Source of the DNA: Kineosphaera limosa NBRC 100340 | Lineage (GTDB): Bacteria; Actinomycetota; Actinomycetes; Actinomycetales; Dermatophilaceae | Assembly (NCBI RefSeq): GCF_000298215.1 | Contig: NZ_BAHD01000055.1 | Coordinates: 1-48,637, forward strand | DNA: 48,637 nucleotides | Reading direction: 5' to 3' | Shown here: piece by piece, positions 10,088-18,015 of the stretch | Position numbering within the stretch: the first letter of the stretch is position 1 | Layout: every line of letters starts with the position of its first letter | Made by a program: the position numbers and the translations under genes | The notes under the pieces: model-generated | Databases searched by the model: none | What the model was told of the DNA's origin: nothing | What the model saw: only the letters and a program-made list of their open reading frames with translations

Positions 10088-10873
10088 GTGCTTGTGACCA
10101 GTACCGTCGGCTCGAGTCCGTCGCTCATCGAGCTGGCCACGGCGTGGGATGTCGTGCGGCTCGTGGCGGTGGTCGCGGCGTTCGCCGTGCTGGCCGCGGT
10201 TATCCGCAGGGCGGCGAGGCTCGGTGACGGGCGCGCCGAACTGGTGGCGGTCGCCCGGGCGACGCTGCAGCTCGCGGCCGTCGGCGTGGTCATCGCGGTC
10301 GTGCTCGGGTCGTGGCCGGCGACGCTGGCGTTCGTGGTCGTGATGGTCGGGGTGGCCGCGTGGACCAGCAGCGGGCGCATGGCGGCGACTCGGCGGTGGT
10401 GGGCGCTGCTGCCGATCGCGGCGGGGGCCCTGCCGGTCACGGCGGCGCTGCTGATCACGGGTCTGCTGCCGGCTCAGCCGATCGCGCTCGTCCCGACCGC
10501 CGGCATCCTTATCGGCAACGCGATGACTGCCACCACCCTCGGCGGCCGGCGCAGCCTCGACGCCCTGACCGAACGACGGGGCGAGTTCGAAGCGGGGCTG
10601 TCGATCGGGCTCCTGCCCCGCGATGCGGCGCTGCTTGTCGCTCGCGACGCGGCGCGACTGGCGCTCGTGCCGGGGTTGGATCAGACGCGGACTGTCGGGC
10701 TCGTCACTCTCCCAGGGGCTTTCGTCGGTGCGCTGCTCGGCGGCGCCACGCCTTTGGAGGCGGCCGCTTTGCAGCTCGTCGTGCTCGCAGGCATCCTGCT
10801 CAGCCAGTCGATCAGTGTCGCGCTGGTGTTGGAGCTCGTCGTGCGGGGTCGGGTGCGGCCGCTTCCGTGCTGA
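10088..10873 (+). CDS. fetB: FetB-like (UPF0014) ABC transporter permease
   Basis: A 261-residue integral membrane protein with about seven hydrophobic segments. The signature GILIGNAMTATTLGGRRSLDAL (around 137-158) and the following charged ERRGEFEAGLSIGLLPRDAA loop match the UPF0014/FetB family, permeases linked in E. coli to iron export and oxidative-stress resistance. The ATPase partner FetA is absent from the window, so the ATPase must be encoded elsewhere. The GTG at 10088 follows a GAGAAT box (10076-10081) by 6 nt; a second in-frame GTG at 10094 is possible. Substrate is not provable from sequence. Confidence 0.85.
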   Translation: MLVTSTVGSSPSLIELATAWDVVRLVAVVAAFAVLAAVIRRAARLGDGRAELVAVARATLQLAAVGVVIAVVLGSWPATLAFVVVMVGVAAWTSSGRMAATRRWWALLPIAAGALPVTAALLITGLLPAQPIALVPTAGILIGNAMTATTLGGRRSLDALTERRGEFEAGLSIGLLPRDAALLVARDAARLALVPGLDQTRTVGLVTLPGAFVGALLGGATPLEAAALQLVVLAGILLSQSISVALVLELVVRGRVRPLPC

Positions 10874-10963
10874 GGTGCTGCTGTGCTGACGTGCTGAGCC
10901 GCCGAAGCGCTGGCCCGGGTGGCCTCGATCGTGCGGGCGTAGCCTTCGGGGGGAGGTCACGCG

Positions 10964-11446
10964 ATGTGCCAGTACTGCGGTTGCCAGGAGATCGAGACCA
11001 TCGGGCTGCTCATGGCCGAGCACGTCGAGATTCAGAACCTCTGTGGCCAGACAAAGCGGTGCGTAGAGCGAGGCGATACTGCCGGGGCGCTCGCGCAGGT
11101 GCGCGATCTTGAGCGAATCATGCGGGTGCACAACGAGGTCGAGGAGCGGGCGCTCTACCTGGCGATGACGCGCTTCGAGGAGTACGAGCCGCAGGCCGGC
11201 ATCCTCTACGAGGAGCACGACGAGCTCGACGAGCTCATCGCCTCCACACTGGCGCTCGCCGACGACGCGCGTCTTCAGGAGATCGATTGGAACGCGGTGC
11301 TGCGCGCATTCGACGTGCTGTACGACCACATCATTCACGAGGACAACGGGCTCTTCCCGGCCGCGGCCGTCGCCTTGGACGTCGCCGATTGGGAGCGGTG
11401 CGAGCGGGTTCGCGCCGAGGCTGAGGCGCGTGGTCGGTCGGCGTGA
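10964..11446 (+). CDS. Hemerythrin HHE-domain protein
   Basis: A 160-residue four-helix protein with the spaced His/Glu ligands of a di-iron hemerythrin cation-binding domain: MAEHVEIQNL (helix 1), RVHNEVEERALYLAM (HxxxE), YEEHDELDELI and YDHIIHEDNGLF (HxxxE). It begins with MCQYCGCQ, a CxxCxC motif that might bind a metal or act in redox. The ATG follows a strong Shine-Dalgarno (GGGGGGAGG) and a TAGCCT box at 10940-10945, so unlike many neighbours this gene has a leader. The preceding permease may be linked to iron, which fits but does not prove a shared iron or oxidative-stress role. Confidence 0.88.
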   Translation: MCQYCGCQEIETIGLLMAEHVEIQNLCGQTKRCVERGDTAGALAQVRDLERIMRVHNEVEERALYLAMTRFEEYEPQAGILYEEHDELDELIASTLALADDARLQEIDWNAVLRAFDVLYDHIIHEDNGLFPAAAVALDVADWERCERVRAEAEARGRSA

Positions 11447-11450
11447 TGCT

Positions 11451-11511
11451 GCGCCTGGGTGGCGTGACCGCAGGGTGTGAAGACTCGCGCCCTGGTGGCG
11501 TGTCCGCACGG
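11451..11511. repeat. Imperfect 25-bp direct repeat, 36-bp period, between convergent genes
   Basis: Segments 11451-11475 and 11487-11511 agree at about 21 of 25 positions (GCGCC..GG.GGCGTG.CCGCA). They fill the gap between the ends of the hemerythrin gene and the convergent ybaK gene. No function visible. Confidence 0.6.
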
Positions 11512-11564
11512 GGCGCAGCCGTGCTCCGGTGACGTCGAGGGCCAGCGAGGCGGCGCGCGGAGGG

Positions 11565-12095
11565 TCAGCGGATGGCGAGCGGGAGAGTTCGTGCGCCGGG
11601 AAGCGACGCGAGCGCGGCGCCGTCGAGCAGGATCTTGCTGTCGCGCACGCCGCCGCCGATGACGACAGGGCCAGCCGCGGCGACGGCCTCGTCGACGAGG
11701 ATCGGCCACTCCGGCGGCAGCCCGATCGGAGTGATGCCGCCCTGGCGCATCCCGGTCAATTCCTGCGCCTGGGCCTGGTCGGCGAACGACAGCTTGCGCA
11801 GGCCCAGCTCCTTACGGACGACCCGGTTGACGTCGGCCCGGTCGGTCGCGAGCACCATGACCGCCGCGTACGTTGTCTGTTCGCCGCGCCGGCCGAACAC
11901 GATGACGCAGTTGGCCGAGGCCTCCGGCGCCACGTCGTAGGCCTCGCAGAACGCGGCGGTGTCGGCCAGCGTCCCGTCGATCGCCGCGACCCGGGCGTCC
12001 GGCGCGAGGTGGGCGGCCGCAGCTACCGGCTCCGCGACGAGGTCGAGGTGGTCGCGCAGCGGCTGCCAGTCCAGGGTTCCTTCGGCAGAGGGCAT
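11565..12095 (-). CDS. ybaK: YbaK/EbsC-type aminoacyl-tRNA deacylase
   Basis: A 176-residue YbaK/ProRS-associated domain protein. Relatives hydrolyse mischarged aminoacyl-tRNAs such as Cys-tRNA(Pro) or Ala-tRNA(Pro). Matching features are ANCVIVFGRRGEQTTYAAVMVLATDRADVN, the conserved lysine-containing VVRKELGLRKLSFAD segment, and the GMRQGGITPIGLP loop typical of the family. The frame extends to a GTG at 12104, but on the minus strand a TAGCGT box (12108-12103) ends 7 nt before the ATG at 12095, which would place the GTG inside the -10 box, so I prefer 12095. It is convergent with the hemerythrin gene and stands alone. The tRNA specificity is unknown. Confidence 0.9.
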   Translation of the reverse strand: MPSAEGTLDWQPLRDHLDLVAEPVAAAAHLAPDARVAAIDGTLADTAAFCEAYDVAPEASANCVIVFGRRGEQTTYAAVMVLATDRADVNRVVRKELGLRKLSFADQAQAQELTGMRQGGITPIGLPPEWPILVDEAVAAAGPVVIGGGVRDSKILLDGAALASLPGARTLPLAIR

Positions 12096-12102
12096 GGCGG
12101 AC

Positions 12103-12108
12103 ACGCTA
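12103..12108 (-). promoter_or_regulatory. -10 box of a leaderless-type start (ybaK) that decides the start
   Basis: On the minus strand TAGCGT is followed by 7 nt and ATG (12095). It overlaps the alternative GTG start at 12104, arguing against that start. Confidence 0.5.
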
Positions 12109-12169
12109 CCTCCGCGCTCGATCGCCTTCGCCAGAGGCTTATGCGGTCACCCGCGCGATCGAAGGCAAC

Positions 12170-12303
12170 TCGGTTGGAGTCGTATATATGTGCGATTTTC
12201 GCACCATAGTTAATCGTATCAAAAAACTAGTACAGATGTGCCCATATTCGACTGATCTCGCCTAAGCTAGGGGCAGGTACTCGGCTCGAACTGGGTCGAG
12301 CCG
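12170..12303. promoter_or_regulatory. AT-rich control region with two inverted repeats upstream of the HNH gene
   Basis: Bases about 12170-12250 are far more AT-rich than anything nearby and include a run of six A. An inverted repeat GTGCGA-TTT-TCGCAC lies at 12190-12204. Nearer the gene is a second dyad, CGGCTCGA (12282-12289) with TCGAGCCG (12296-12303). A possible -10, TAAGCT, is at 12263-12268. It probably holds the promoter and perhaps operator of the HNH gene; no regulator is identifiable. Confidence 0.5.
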
Positions 12304-12326
12304 GGCAGTTGGTCTTTGGGGGTGTC

Positions 12327-14501
12327 ATGTCGGGGTGGAGGGGCGATGGCGGCAGTCGGCATGCCGCGCCTGCGGGTGCGGCGGATGGTCACGGTGATTG
12401 CACGCATGTCCTGACGGTGTCGGTGACGGCGGAGGTCTTGGAGCACTTCCTGACGCATGGGGTGTGGCCGCAGTTCGCGGTTGTCGATGGTCGGGTCGAG
12501 GCGCTGCTGCCCGATCCGATGCCTGAGGGGTCGTCGGTCGACCGTTCTGAGTCTGGTGGAGAGTCCGGCGGGGAGCCGTCTGAGGTGCGTGGAGTCGTAA
12601 TGGGGCCGTCGGGTGAATCCACCGCCGACCGCGGTCCTGCCAACGGCGTCGGTCTTGGCGACGACGGTGGCGGCGAAGCGAAGGCGGGCGAGCCATGTCC
12701 CGGGGTGTCTGGCGAGGGTGACGTGGACGACTTTCGGGAGTTCCCGGAGGGCTTCACGGTGGCGCAGGCGTCGGCGGAGTTGCAGGAGTTGGAGGCCCGG
12801 TCGGCGTGTCAGGAGGTGCGGCGGGCGGCGTTGTTGGGGTGGATGGTCCAGCAGCAGACGCTGATCGATGTGCAGCGGTGGCAGATCGACAATGCGACCG
12901 AGGACGAGCCGTGCGCTTCGAGTCTGGCGGCGATGCAGGCCAAGGCGCGGACCTCGATCGTCGACACGGCGACGACGGTGTGTGGCGGGTTTCGGGGCGT
13001 CTGGGTCGACCGGGCCCGGGTGGGGACCGCGCCCGAGCCCCTGGCCACCACGCTGACCGCCGCGGTGGCCGAGGGGGCGGTGACGATGCCTCAGGCGTCG
13101 CGGCTGCTCAAGGAGGCCAGCGAGCTGGACATCACCGTCGGTCAGCGCGAATTCCTGATCGATCAGGTCGTCGAGCATGCCCGTGGGTATCGGGCCACGC
13201 GGGGGATCCCGGTCTCCCAAGGTCTGTTCCGCACCCGGGTGCGCCGCGCGGTCTGGGGGGTCGCGGGCCCGGCGAAACAGGAGAAGGCGGTGCATGAGCG
13301 GCGCGAGGTGCGGCTGTTCCACCTCGACGACCGCGCCGGCGGCCTGGAGGTGACCGGCCCCGAGACCCGGGTCGTCGCCGCGATGACCCGCCTGGACGCC
13401 ATCGCCAAGAGCGCGAAAGCCGCCGGTGACCAACGCACCCTGGCCCAGCTACGCGCCGACGCCGCCCTCGACCTGATGATCTTCGGCCACCCCGGCCAGG
13501 ACGCGGCCACAAGCATCGATGTCCCGCAGGAGGGTGGCTGGCCGCCCGCGGTCATCAATGTCGTCGTCTCCGCGGCGTCGCTGCTCGGCGCCAACGATGT
13601 CCCTGGGCTGGTCGAAGACGCCCTCGTCGGTGCGCACGTCGTGCGCGACCTGGCCTACGCGCGGGGGAGTGTGTGGCGGCGGATCGTGGCCGACCCGGTG
13701 ACTGGGTACGCGATGAACGCCACCGTCGACTCCTACCGGCCCACCGCCGACATGGCCCGCGTCGTGCGGGCTCGGGATGGGCAGTGCCGGGCCCCGGGGT
13801 GCACCCGCCCGGCGGCGCACGCCGAACTGGACCACGTCCACGAACGCCGCGACGGCGGACCCACCAAAGGCACCAACCTGCAGGACCTTTGCGCCGGGCA
13901 TCACCGCGCCAAGAGTCGACGGCACTGGTCCGCCCACATGGACGACACCGGAGTCGTCAGCTGGCGCCTGACCGACGGCACGATCACCAGCACCTACCCT
14001 ATGGACTACCGCGACTTCGGCATCCACGACACCACCAGTCGCGACAGCCCCGACAGCCCCGACAGCACCAACAGCACCAACAGCACCGACAATCGTGCGC
14101 ACCACGGCCCCGACGATCGTGCGCACCGCGACGGCGGCCGCGACGTTCCCGGCGCGAATGTCGGCGCCGACGGCCCGAGCGGCGCGCGACGGTCGCCGAT
14201 CGACCGACCACCGGGCGACAGAGCCCACGGCGAAAGAACCCAAGGCGAAAGAACCCAAGGCGACAGAGCCCAAGGCGACAGAGCCCAAGGCGACAGAGCC
14301 CAAGGCGAAAGAACCCAAGGCGACGGAGCCCAAGAAGTGGATCCGCACGACGATCCGGTCGCCGCGTACCGCGCCGGCCTCGAACTCGACCTCCAACTCG
14401 AACTGACCCAAGACAACGAACGACTACGCGAGCAGAACGAATCACTGCGGTCCCAGCTCGACGCGGCCAACAAGTACCTCAGCGAGAACCTGCCGTTCTA
14501 G
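12327..14501 (+). CDS. DUF222 / HNH endonuclease domain protein (13E12 repeat family type)
   Basis: A 724-residue protein of the multicopy actinobacterial DUF222-HNH family. The DUF222 region spans roughly residues 125-430 (from FTVAQASAELQELEARSACQ). The HNH nuclease follows: Cys487 in CRAPGC, then HAELDHVHERRDGG, then NLQDLCAGHH, supplying zinc-binding Cys pairs and the catalytic His set. The C-terminus (about 570-690) is low complexity, with Ser/Asp/Thr/Asn runs and seven 5-residue repeats, ending in a coiled-coil-like segment (LELTQDNERLREQNESL). The ATG at 12327 follows GGGGGTG; an upstream in-frame TTG at 12309 is less likely. Cellular role unproven; relatives are often mobile or repeated. 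It sits beside an unusual AT-rich region. Confidence 0.9.
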   Translation: MSGWRGDGGSRHAAPAGAADGHGDCTHVLTVSVTAEVLEHFLTHGVWPQFAVVDGRVEALLPDPMPEGSSVDRSESGGESGGEPSEVRGVVMGPSGESTADRGPANGVGLGDDGGGEAKAGEPCPGVSGEGDVDDFREFPEGFTVAQASAELQELEARSACQEVRRAALLGWMVQQQTLIDVQRWQIDNATEDEPCASSLAAMQAKARTSIVDTATTVCGGFRGVWVDRARVGTAPEPLATTLTAAVAEGAVTMPQASRLLKEASELDITVGQREFLIDQVVEHARGYRATRGIPVSQGLFRTRVRRAVWGVAGPAKQEKAVHERREVRLFHLDDRAGGLEVTGPETRVVAAMTRLDAIAKSAKAAGDQRTLAQLRADAALDLMIFGHPGQDAATSIDVPQEGGWPPAVINVVVSAASLLGANDVPGLVEDALVGAHVVRDLAYARGSVWRRIVADPVTGYAMNATVDSYRPTADMARVVRARDGQCRAPGCTRPAAHAELDHVHERRDGGPTKGTNLQDLCAGHHRAKSRRHWSAHMDDTGVVSWRLTDGTITSTYPMDYRDFGIHDTTSRDSPDSPDSTNSTNSTDNRAHHGPDDRAHRDGGRDVPGANVGADGPSGARRSPIDRPPGDRAHGERTQGERTQGDRAQGDRAQGDRAQGERTQGDGAQEVDPHDDPVAAYRAGLELDLQLELTQDNERLREQNESLRSQLDAANKYLSENLPF
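14223..14327 (+). repeat. Seven tandem 15-bp repeats in the HNH gene tail
   Basis: Units encode (A/T)(H/Q)GER, (A/T)QGDR and TQGDG variants. The DNA copies differ mainly by A/C changes (GCGAAAGA versus GCGACAGA). A partial eighth unit (AQE) follows. Confidence 0.92.
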
Positions 14502-14577
14502 CCGGCCCGTTCGGTAGGCGGTTGTTGGCGGAAACGCAGGGGAGGAGCCCGACAGGGTCGAGATCGTCGGGGGATGC

Positions 14578-15441
14578 CTAGGCGCCGGTCCAGGTGGGGG
14601 AGCGCTTCGTGACGAAGGCGTCCATGCCCTCCTGGGCGTCGGCGCGAACGGCGTTGTCGGCCATGACGCCCTTCGTGTAGGCGTACGCCTCCGGCGTGCT
14701 CATCGCTGCCTGGCGGTAGAACGCCTCCTTGCCGATACCCAAGACCAGCGGGCTTGACTGGGCCAGGCGGTCCGCCAGGGTCGCGACCGTGCCATCGAGG
14801 TCGTCGGTGACCTCGTTGACCAGCCCCGCGGCGTGCGCGGCCTGCGCGTCGATCGGCTCGCCGGTCAGCAGCATGTGCATCGCGACCTTCTGCCCGACGG
14901 CCCGGCTCAACGCGACCATCGGCGTCGAACAGAACAAACCGATCTTCACCCCCGGCGTGGCGAACTTCGCCTGCGGGGTCGCCACGACGAGGTCACATGT
15001 CGCCGCCAGCTGGCAGCCCGCCGCGGTCGCGAGCGCGTGCACCGCCGCGATGACCGGCTGCGGGATCGACTGGATCGTGAGCATCAGCCGCGCGCACACG
15101 TCGAACAGTTCGTCGTAGAACGCCTTGTCCCGACCCACCATCTCGGCGATGTCATGGCCGGCGCAGAACGCCGGCCCCGCGCCGCGGAGCACCACCACCC
15201 GGCACGCCCGGTCGTCGGCGATCCCCGTGAACGCGTCGAGCAACTCCAGCATGTGGTCGCGCGAGAGGGCGTTGCGTTTGGCGGGACGGTTCATCGTGAC
15301 CGTCGTGATCGCCCCGTCTCGCTCGAGGCGGATGTGCTCGTAGCCGCTCTGCTCATTCCCGCTCTGCTCGTTCCCGCTCTGCTCAAGGCCGCCGGTCGAG
15401 CCGATCGCCTCGCCGGTGGTCGCCTGGGTGTCACTGGTCAT
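14578..15441 (-). CDS. Enoyl-CoA hydratase/isomerase family protein, ECHDC3-like
   Basis: A 287-residue crotonase-fold protein. The oxyanion-hole segments are CAGHDIAEM (about 93-101) and ALATAAGCQLAATCDLVVA (about 136-154). At the positions of the two catalytic glutamates of true enoyl-CoA hydratases it has Gln144 (AAGCQL) and Gly164 (ATPGVKIGLFCSTP), the pattern of ECHDC3-type members, so hydratase activity is doubtful. The frame is open far upstream, but the ATG at 15441 is preceded by GGAGGG and begins a sensible N-terminus. Residues 20-35 contain a triplicated EQSGN/Y motif. It is convergent with the HNH gene and may be cotranscribed behind the asparagine-synthase-like gene. Confidence 0.85.
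   Translation of the reverse strand: MTSDTQATTGEAIGSTGGLEQSGNEQSGNEQSGYEHIRLERDGAITTVTMNRPAKRNALSRDHMLELLDAFTGIADDRACRVVVLRGAGPAFCAGHDIAEMVGRDKAFYDELFDVCARLMLTIQSIPQPVIAAVHALATAAGCQLAATCDLVVATPQAKFATPGVKIGLFCSTPMVALSRAVGQKVAMHMLLTGEPIDAQAAHAAGLVNEVTDDLDGTVATLADRLAQSSPLVLGIGKEAFYRQAAMSTPEAYAYTKGVMADNAVRADAQEGMDAFVTKRSPTWTGA
15344..15385 (-). repeat. Three 15-bp repeats in the N-terminus of the crotonase gene
   Basis: The unit CCGCTCTGCTC(A/G)TTC (plus-strand sense) recurs three times, encoding EQSGN, EQSGN and EQSGY in the disordered N-terminal tail. Confidence 0.85.
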
Positions 15442-15527
15442 CGGGCCCTCCTGCGTCGGCGCGTTGTCCCGGCCACCGTAACGCCCGTCCTCGCCCAAGC
15501 ACAGGTCGTTCGGGTCGGGTGTGGTCC

Positions 15528-17729
15528 TCAGAAGCGGAGGCCGCGGCGGCGAGCGGAGGCGGCGGCCCGGCGGATGAGAGTGCCGGTCGGAGTGTGCCGC
15601 ACATGGGTCCACACGGGGGAGCTCGCCAGGCCTCGAGCCACCCGGCGGGTCACGATGCGGGCGGACTCGGCCTGCAGTTCGGTGACCCGCTCCAGATCCA
15701 GGCGCAGGGCGCTCGAGCGGTCCACCCGCGGCGGTGCGGCTCCCGCGCGCTCGGGCCAGAGCGTCCCGGCGGCGACCGCGCGCGGACTGGCGACGGAGTT
15801 CGCCCCGCCCTTGGCTGCGGGTGCCGGCACCTGCGTCACGACCGGGGCCTCCAACACGATGGGGCGGCGATCGACCGCCGTCGGCGCCCACGGGACAACC
15901 GGCCTCGTCACCGTCTCGCCCGCCAGTGCCGCGAGGTGGTCGGTGAAGGCTCCGCGCCACACGGCGGCCCGCAGCACCCGCTCCGATCGGGCGTCGGTGC
16001 GGCCCCCGACCGAGTCGGCCCACAGGCGGCGCACCAGCGGCGTGTCGAACGCTGCGGACCAGGCGGACGCATCGGAGAGGAGGCTGTTGATCGCGTCTCG
16101 GTCGACGGCATCACCCACGCGGATCAGCCGCGGCGCCACGGGTTTCGGCCTGCCCGGCTCGTTCGCCGGGCGCTCGGCCGGGAAGTACGGCACATCGGCC
16201 CACTGTGGTGCCAGGCGACGGGTCAGGGCGCGATGCAGTTCGTTCGCGGACCGCTGCGTCGGGGTAAGGCTCAGGCACGCCCGCAGGAAGCTCGTGGCGA
16301 ACAGTGGCGACACGACCCCGGGGCGTTCCCCTGTGGAGCCCCACCGCCGGATGCGTTCGCGCAGGTAGAACACGTCGAGCACGGAGGCGTCGGGGTAGCC
16401 GCGGTCGGCGATGTCCCGTAGCGTCCCCTCGATGTGGGCCCGCAGCGCGGTCCGCGCACCCGGATCGGCGCCCGGGGCGGGAGCGAAGCGCGACACGATC
16501 GACTCGGCGAACGCGGCGAGCATCGCGTGGCGCCCCAGCGCCTCCCACTCCGCTCGGCGGGCGGTGTAGAAGAAGCCGTGGGCGACCTCCCCGCCGGCGC
16601 CGCCGATCGCCAGGGGACGCGCGGCATCCAGCGATTCGGGCGCCCGGTAGTGCAGGTAGCTGAACGGCCGCAACCCCTCCGCGAACGCGTGCCACGCACG
16701 GGCGTTGGCCATCGCCTCCCACGACGGCGGTGCGCCGATGCCGCCGGAGGCGACGTGCTCGATGCGGTGCTCGGGAGGGTCGGGTAGCAGCGCGACGAGC
16801 TCGCGGGCCGTCACCAGATCCCCGGGCAACGCGTCGTGGGTGTGCAGCGTGAGGTCCGCGCCGGCGGCCAAGAATGCGGCGGCCACGAGACGAGAGTCGC
16901 GGCCTCCGGTGAGGTCGACGACCGGACGGTCCGCGTACAGCCGCGTCACCGACCGCGCGATCGTCGTCAACTGGTCGGCGGCGGCCTCGACGAGATCGCC
17001 CGATTCGGCTCGCGGGTCGGCGGCGGCCCACGAGAGCACGGTGTCGATTGCGGAGACGGCCAGCCGGCCGGAGCGGGAGTCCCAGTCGATCGTCGTCGCC
17101 GCGTCGACCGTGCGCACCCCCTCGTAGGCGGTGACGTGGCCGAAGAGTTCGTCGGCGACGGCGATGTGCTGCCAACCGAATTCGTCGGCGCGGGCGGGCA
17201 GGCCAGCGAAGGCCAGGGCGGCCTCGGGGCGATTGCTCCATACCCAGCCGCCAGGCGTGCGCACCTCGAACAGGCGCCCTACGCCCAACGCGTCGGTGTG
17301 CAGCGTCAGCCGCCCGGAGGCGGAGTCGAGCCGGCCGCAGACGAACGGCGGGCACAACTCCTCGATCGCGGCCGGGTGGTGGTGCAGGTGCTCCGCGAGC
17401 CGCAGCGGCGCCGTGGCCAGCGGCTCGGCGGCCACCACCCGTTCGTAGCCGACCGGGGCGTACAAGGAGGCGACCGTCACCCGGCCCTGCGACGCCCAGG
17501 CGGGCCACCGGGAAGCCGCAGGTCCCTGCCACAGCACCAGACCGGTTCGCAGCCAGTCGCCGCTCGAGTTGCCGCTCGAGTTGCCGCTCGAGTCGCCCAT
17601 CGCGTGCGCCTCGTGACGGTGGGGCAGCGTCGACCAACGCGGCGCGTAGCGCGCCTCGACGCGCTGCACGGCGCTCGCCACCTCCTCCGCGGGGGTGGGA
17701 GCACCGGCATATGCGACGAAAGTCTGCAC
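15528..17729 (-). CDS. Asparagine-synthase-like protein lacking the glutaminase cysteine
   Basis: A 733-residue protein. Residues about 60-230 resemble the Ntn glutamine amidotransferase fold (SASGRLTLHTDALGVGRLFE, VWSNRPEAALAF). Residues 245 onwards match the ATP-PPi synthetase domain, with DLTGGRDSRLVAAAF at about 272-286 as PP-loop and AFAEGLRPFSY further on. Asparagine synthetase B starts Met-Cys, with that Cys as glutaminase nucleophile; this protein starts Met-Gln, so it probably cannot hydrolyse glutamine, as in beta-lactam synthetases and lasso cyclases. Start is a GTG with a modest AAGGTG upstream. Residues 46-58 are a tandem SSGN repeat. No B-protein, precursor peptide or NRPS is nearby, so the substrate is unknown. 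Confidence 0.75.
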   Translation of the reverse strand: MQTFVAYAGAPTPAEEVASAVQRVEARYAPRWSTLPHRHEAHAMGDSSGNSSGNSSGDWLRTGLVLWQGPAASRWPAWASQGRVTVASLYAPVGYERVVAAEPLATAPLRLAEHLHHHPAAIEELCPPFVCGRLDSASGRLTLHTDALGVGRLFEVRTPGGWVWSNRPEAALAFAGLPARADEFGWQHIAVADELFGHVTAYEGVRTVDAATTIDWDSRSGRLAVSAIDTVLSWAAADPRAESGDLVEAAADQLTTIARSVTRLYADRPVVDLTGGRDSRLVAAAFLAAGADLTLHTHDALPGDLVTARELVALLPDPPEHRIEHVASGGIGAPPSWEAMANARAWHAFAEGLRPFSYLHYRAPESLDAARPLAIGGAGGEVAHGFFYTARRAEWEALGRHAMLAAFAESIVSRFAPAPGADPGARTALRAHIEGTLRDIADRGYPDASVLDVFYLRERIRRWGSTGERPGVVSPLFATSFLRACLSLTPTQRSANELHRALTRRLAPQWADVPYFPAERPANEPGRPKPVAPRLIRVGDAVDRDAINSLLSDASAWSAAFDTPLVRRLWADSVGGRTDARSERVLRAAVWRGAFTDHLAALAGETVTRPVVPWAPTAVDRRPIVLEAPVVTQVPAPAAKGGANSVASPRAVAAGTLWPERAGAAPPRVDRSSALRLDLERVTELQAESARIVTRRVARGLASSPVWTHVRHTPTGTLIRRAAASARRRGLRF
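17559..17594 (-). repeat. Three 12-bp repeats in the asparagine-synthase-like gene
   Basis: GCCGCTCGAGT(T/C) repeats at 17559-17570, 17571-17582 and 17583-17594 (plus-strand sense), encoding consecutive SSGN/SSGD units. Confidence 0.88.
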
Positions 17730-18015
17730 GGGGCAACACCTTTCGCGCCGGCTGCGGGGACCCTTTCAACGCTAGGAGGCGTCCGCCCAGGGGGCCCGGT
17801 CGCTTGCATGCATCCGAACCGACTGAGATACAACGTTGGGCCGAGGTTGTTCTGCCGGTGGCGTTTGCGTGGCAACCGGCGACTTCGACTGGGCAGCCCC
17901 GAGCCCGACTGGACTACCGATCGAGCGGTTGGTCAGTGGGGTCGCCGGTGGTCCAGTCGTTCGGCGAGGGGGCCGGTCCGCGGGTTTCTCCGGGCGACCC
18001 GGCAGGATGGACGAC

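Noticed and set aside
17730-18015. Lasso-peptide or beta-lactam-type cluster around the asparagine-synthase-like gene
   Set aside because: Small frames upstream (for example a 13-codon MHASDR... frame near 17772-17813) have no ribosome site, and no B protein, protease, NRPS or transporter is close.
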